A stretch of DNA of 8,289 bases from positions 1 to 8,289 of the forward strand of contig DCHV01000005.1 in NCBI GenBank assembly GCA_002314945.1, given 5' to 3'. Made by a program: the position numbers and the translations under genes. Positions 5,274 to 8,289 of the stretch are shown in pieces (position 1 is the stretch's first letter; every line of letters starts with the position of its first letter). Source of the stretch: Prevotellaceae bacterium UBA1743 (GTDB taxonomy: Bacteria > Bacteroidota > Bacteroidia > Bacteroidales > Bacteroidaceae). The notes beneath the pieces are model-generated. The model was not told where the DNA came from. It saw only the letters and a list, made by a program, of their open reading frames with translations, and ran no database searches.

Positions 5274-5288
5274 ATGCCCCTACCTTTG
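5258..5288 (+). promoter_or_regulatory. Bacteroidetes-type promoter for the primase-helicase operon
   Basis: TACCTTTG at 5281-5288 is a perfect TAnnTTTG. Exactly 19 nt upstream is TTGG (5258-5261), close to the -33 consensus TTTG and at the usual spacing. Transcription would start near 5295, leaving a leader of about 98 nt before the ATG at 5393. The -33 element is inside the right arm of the terminator stem. GCCCCT (5276-5281) and AGGGGC (5308-5313) form an inverted repeat across the start region that could serve as an operator. Confidence 0.7.
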
Positions 5289-5392
5289 CCGTGTCCTTCT
5301 GAAAAAGAGGGGCTCGGGAAAGGCAGTGGGTGATGTCGACTATACCCTCGGATCTCCTGACGAATATTTACTAACAAAAAGAAAACGTAATT

Positions 5393-5707
5393 ATGACAAA
5401 GCGAAAAGACATCGGTAGGGTAACCGAGGAAACAAAGAAAGGGGCGCTGCCAAAAGGATTGGAACAGCGAGGTAAGTTCTGGGTGGATGAATTTGGGGAC
5501 TACCACTTCCATCCCACAAAAACGGAAACGGGCGACAGCCCAGTGAAGACGGAATGGAGCGAGAAGTATTTCTCCATCGTACGCGGAACGAAACGGACCC
5601 GTATCAACATCAGTATGAAAAACGAAGAGCTGCTAATAGGTCAGCTGGACATCGCCATCAAGAAACTGAAAAAGGCATTGACTGAACTGCAATACATCGA
5701 AGCATGA
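5393..5707 (+). CDS. Small charged hypothetical protein coupled to the primase-helicase
   Basis: This encodes 104 residues and is highly basic at its N-terminus (MTKRKD, then KKGALPKG). Residues 25-45 contain FWVDEFGDYHFHPT, and 58-73 (YFSIVRGTKRTRINIS) look like beta strands with basic positions. The C-terminal third (75-102) is an amphipathic helix with a KKLKKAL core that could dimerise. No known family or catalytic motif is recognised. Its stop codon overlaps the next start as ATGA, which implies translational coupling with the primase-helicase and hence a shared role, perhaps DNA binding or loading at the element origin (inference). The start has an A-rich leader (AAAAAGAAAACG), typical of Bacteroidetes, and the promoter at 5258-5288 precedes it. 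Confidence 0.85.
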   Translation: MTKRKDIGRVTEETKKGALPKGLEQRGKFWVDEFGDYHFHPTKTETGDSPVKTEWSEKYFSIVRGTKRTRINISMKNEELLIGQLDIAIKKLKKALTELQYIEA

Positions 5708-8238
5708 ACAAGTACAAATTCCAATTATACTCATCTATTCCTAACTCGGTCTTATACAAGAGACAAGTGACACTGGACGAACTTGTGGATCAAATGGAGT
5801 TTGAGGAAAGCGCAAATCACGTGAGCGGATTCAGGTCGGGTGAAGCCCGAATGAAAATGCGCACCCCTGCTTTCACTCCCATGGGCCACAACCTGCCTGG
5901 CATGACACAACGTCTCTCGGCTCAGTTCGAGGACAACGGACTTGTGATGGTGGATCTGGACCATGTGTTCCACTCCTACGAAGAAGCATGTGAGTATAAG
6001 GCGGAGTTTGGCCAACGCGCAGAGGCTTTCAGGGAGCAAGGAATCATCCTTGCGTATATCACTATTTCGGGAACAGGGCTCCGTCTTATCTTTCACGAGA
6101 TACCGGGGCTCCCCCGCCTCCTTTCCGCCGTCTATGTATGTCGGAAACTGAAATTGCCCATCTGCCAGATAGACAGGAGTTGTATCGACACAACCCGTCT
6201 GAGTGTTATCACCATCAAGTCGGATGTCCTGTACTGGGACTCCACTCTGACCGAGACGGACGACGAGGGCAAGTTCTGTTCTCTGCCCTCCTACGATGCA
6301 GAAGATGTAAAGCGTTTTGCTCGGCAAATCGGCAGCGACCCCGTAAAAGCCATCGAAGCCGCACCCAAGGAAGGGCTGTGGCAGGTGGATGAGGTAGATG
6401 CTTTCTTTGTGGAACGTCAGAAAGAAACCGTGAAAGTGAATATGGTGGAGGGAACTCCTGCACCCATGGACACGCAGCACGAGATTACACTACAGGAAAT
6501 TCAGCAGAATGATGCCCTCTATGCAAAAACATCTTACAAAGGCTATAGTTTGCGTAAGATTGCCGAGGAATATACACGCAAGTCCTATCCCAACTTGGTG
6601 GTACCCGAGGGCGAGAGACATCATTTCTACATGGAACTGACCAAGAATTTCCGTAATCTGTGCGGCAACATGCCCGGGGTGCTACATGCCATCCTACCCA
6701 ACCTGGGAAAGCCAGATACCGAAACAATGGCGCAATGTATCTGGGCGTGTGAGAAGCGTCATGGCGAAAACCTGCCGAAGACGTTCTACTTCTGGATGAA
6801 GGAGAACGGCTATCTGGAGGAGATGCCCGATATGGAGTCCTTCAAATTCGATGAAACTTCACAAGAGGATGCTTTCTATAGGGATTTCGTTATAGCGAAA
6901 TGTCCTACCTTGCCGCCCATCATGCGTGAATACTGGCGCATCGCCCCTTACTACTTCAAGTTGCCTGTACTGGCTGCCCTGCAACCCGTCTTGGGTATGC
7001 TCGACACGACGGTACGCAGCAACTATCTCGATGGCGCTCCCATGAGTACGACGGTGTATAACCTCATCTATGCAGGGCAGAGTTGTGGAAAGAGCTTCAT
7101 CAGACGACTGGAACCCCTCCTCGCAGATGCTCGCTATCGCGACAAGTTGGGATGGGATGCACGCAGGGACTTCAACCTGAAAAGCCGTGTGAAAGGTGCA
7201 AACGAGAACCTGGGCCGTATGCCACAACCCAAGCAACGTATCTTCATGGCACGCGCTTCGGTGGGTGACATCTGCGAGCGACAGGAGTTCATAGGCCCCT
7301 ATCACTGGCTGCAGATTGTACCGGAGTTCGATACATGGGCGCAGAACGCGAAGAACAAGTCGAGGGGTGATCTCTCTGATATGTATCGCGTGGCGTGGGA
7401 CAATGAGTTCTACGGGCAGCAGTTCATGAGTACGAATGCGTACAGCGGCAACGTGAGGATTTATCCGCAGTTGCTTGCCACTTGCACGGAAGGACAGATA
7501 GACAAGTTCTTCACCAATCTGGAGGACGGTCTTGTCACCCGCTTCTCGTACATCCCCATCCTGAACCAGGAGTTTGCCGACGTGCAGCAATGGAAGGAGT
7601 TCACGGCCCACGAATGGCTACGCATCAAGAAGACGGTCGATCGGTTGAACGCACTGACCTACGGCGACGGTACGCTGATGGACATCAACGGTATTATACG
7701 CGATGGCAGCGAGACGGAGACGGAATATGACTTCTCGTTCAACACGCTGCGGCAACTGGACATGGAGTTCCTCCGTGATGATATGCAGCAATGGCTGACA
7801 GCCAAACTGAAGGAGGCCGAAAAGGATGCCAACGAACAACTCTCCACCCTGCGAAAGCGCAGCTGTGTGAAAGCATTCAAGTTTGCCATGCTCTGCTACG
7901 ATCTGTGGGGCAAGAAGGACTCTCGCACAAAGAAAATGGTGAGCAGGGTGTTCAACTACTGGGCCGAGGTGGAACTGCACTACATGCGCTCGAAATGGGA
8001 GATTCCCATGCGCGAGGCGCAGAACATGGCCATGCGGAATGTGGCCACACAAAAGAAAGCGTCATCGCCTGTCTATGATCAATTAGGCGAGACCTTCACG
8101 ATGAACGATGTGGTCGCCATCTACATCAAGCGCGGCATCGACTATACCAAAGCTGGCAGTCTTGTTCGGCAATGGAAACACCGAGGATGGGTTACCTACA
8201 ATGAGAAAACGAATGAGTTTGTAAAATCGGGAAAATAG
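5704..8238 (+). CDS. VirE_N/BT4734-type primase domain fused to a DUF3987-like P-loop helicase
   Basis: This 844-residue protein probably primes and unwinds DNA during replication of a mobile element. Residues 1-180 fit the BT4734-like VirE_N domain, which is of archaeo-eukaryotic primase type: acidic pair in VMVDLDHV (Asp84, Asp86), SGTGLRLIF (122-130) in place of the SxH-type motif, and DRSCIDTTR (157-165). A linker and helical segment (about 275-370) includes YKGYSLRKIAEEY. The DUF3987-like ATPase follows, with Walker A AGQSCGKS (457-464), a Walker B-like WLQIVPEFD (535-543), a sensor-like LATCTEGQ (591-598) and a possible arginine finger at Arg613 in LVTRFSYIPI. Residues 798-842 look like a C-terminal winged helix. 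The gene overlaps the 104-residue gene by 4 bp. The Walker B lacks the usual DE pair and shows PEFD, so ATPase details are uncertain. The 'virulence' family name does not imply virulence. Confidence 0.9.
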   Translation: MNKYKFQLYSSIPNSVLYKRQVTLDELVDQMEFEESANHVSGFRSGEARMKMRTPAFTPMGHNLPGMTQRLSAQFEDNGLVMVDLDHVFHSYEEACEYKAEFGQRAEAFREQGIILAYITISGTGLRLIFHEIPGLPRLLSAVYVCRKLKLPICQIDRSCIDTTRLSVITIKSDVLYWDSTLTETDDEGKFCSLPSYDAEDVKRFARQIGSDPVKAIEAAPKEGLWQVDEVDAFFVERQKETVKVNMVEGTPAPMDTQHEITLQEIQQNDALYAKTSYKGYSLRKIAEEYTRKSYPNLVVPEGERHHFYMELTKNFRNLCGNMPGVLHAILPNLGKPDTETMAQCIWACEKRHGENLPKTFYFWMKENGYLEEMPDMESFKFDETSQEDAFYRDFVIAKCPTLPPIMREYWRIAPYYFKLPVLAALQPVLGMLDTTVRSNYLDGAPMSTTVYNLIYAGQSCGKSFIRRLEPLLADARYRDKLGWDARRDFNLKSRVKGANENLGRMPQPKQRIFMARASVGDICERQEFIGPYHWLQIVPEFDTWAQNAKNKSRGDLSDMYRVAWDNEFYGQQFMSTNAYSGNVRIYPQLLATCTEGQIDKFFTNLEDGLVTRFSYIPILNQEFADVQQWKEFTAHEWLRIKKTVDRLNALTYGDGTLMDINGIIRDGSETETEYDFSFNTLRQLDMEFLRDDMQQWLTAKLKEAEKDANEQLSTLRKRSCVKAFKFAMLCYDLWGKKDSRTKKMVSRVFNYWAEVELHYMRSKWEIPMREAQNMAMRNVATQKKASSPVYDQLGETFTMNDVVAIYIKRGIDYTKAGSLVRQWKHRGWVTYNEKTNEFVKSGK

Positions 8239-8289
8239 GAAATTTGACAATTAGGAAATTAGACAATTAGGAAATTAGGAAATTAGGAA
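8239..8289. repeat. AT-rich tandem repeat after the primase-helicase gene
   Basis: Immediately after the TAG stop there are two 16-bp units (8239-8254 and 8255-8270, one mismatch), then two identical 8-bp units GAAATTAG (8271-8286), and the start of another at the window edge. The 16-bp unit is itself two related 8-bp halves, ending GACAATTAG or starting GAAATTAG. The true length lies outside the window. It could be a slippage microsatellite or a binding array. Confidence 0.85.

Noticed and set aside
5963..6392. Open frames overlapping the primase-helicase gene in other frames and on the minus strand
   Set aside because: They overlap a long gene with clear domains, lack ribosome sites or family features, and reflect its GC-rich codon bias.

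Overview
The window looks like accessory DNA from a member of the Bacteroidales (Bacteroides or Prevotella-like). Several -7 elements fit the Bacteroidetes pattern TAnnTTTG. Most start codons are preceded by A-rich stretches rather than a strong Shine-Dalgarno site. Two proteins belong to families typical of this order: a four-helix-bundle 'suffix' protein and a BT4734-type VirE_N/DUF3987 primase-helicase. No rRNA, tRNA, CRISPR array or transposase gene is visible.

Layout. (1) Bases 1-2440, minus strand: an AT-rich type II restriction-modification operon. It reads, in transcription order, a TAnnTTTG promoter element, a possible 29-codon leader ORF, a 624-residue DNA cytosine-5 methyltransferase with an unusually long helical insertion, and a restriction endonuclease (probable MvaI/BcnI family) that runs off the window edge. 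(2) Bases 2431-3442: a solitary minus-strand four-helix-bundle gene, bracketed by two copies of a ~95-bp direct repeat. Each copy carries a promoter-like element, one facing the methyltransferase operon and the other facing the helix-bundle gene. (3) Bases 3271-3675: a divergent intergenic region. Its right half folds into a long rod-shaped stem-loop whose G.U wobbles point to plus-strand RNA, followed by a T-tract. (4) Bases 3676-5157, plus strand: two closely spaced genes of unknown function. The first has a HIRAN-like N-terminus, and the two share a short motif. (5) Bases 5158-5392: 11-bp-phased repeats, a strong intrinsic terminator, and a Bacteroidetes promoter whose -33 element lies inside the terminator stem. 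(6) Bases 5393-8238: a small charged protein gene overlapping by 4 bp a large primase-helicase gene. (7) Bases 8239-8289: an AT-rich tandem repeat that runs off the end.

How it may work together. The right half resembles the replication module of an integrated element or phage satellite: a primase-polymerase-like domain fused to a P-loop helicase domain, preceded by a small coupled gene and an iteron-like repeat array. The left half is a defence cassette whose AT-rich codon use differs from the right half, suggesting separate acquisition. The best candidates for something undescribed are the rod-like RNA at 3477-3594, the phased repeats at 5179-5222, the leader ORF before the methyltransferase, and the two unknown proteins at 3676-5157. 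All functional links between the two halves are inference.
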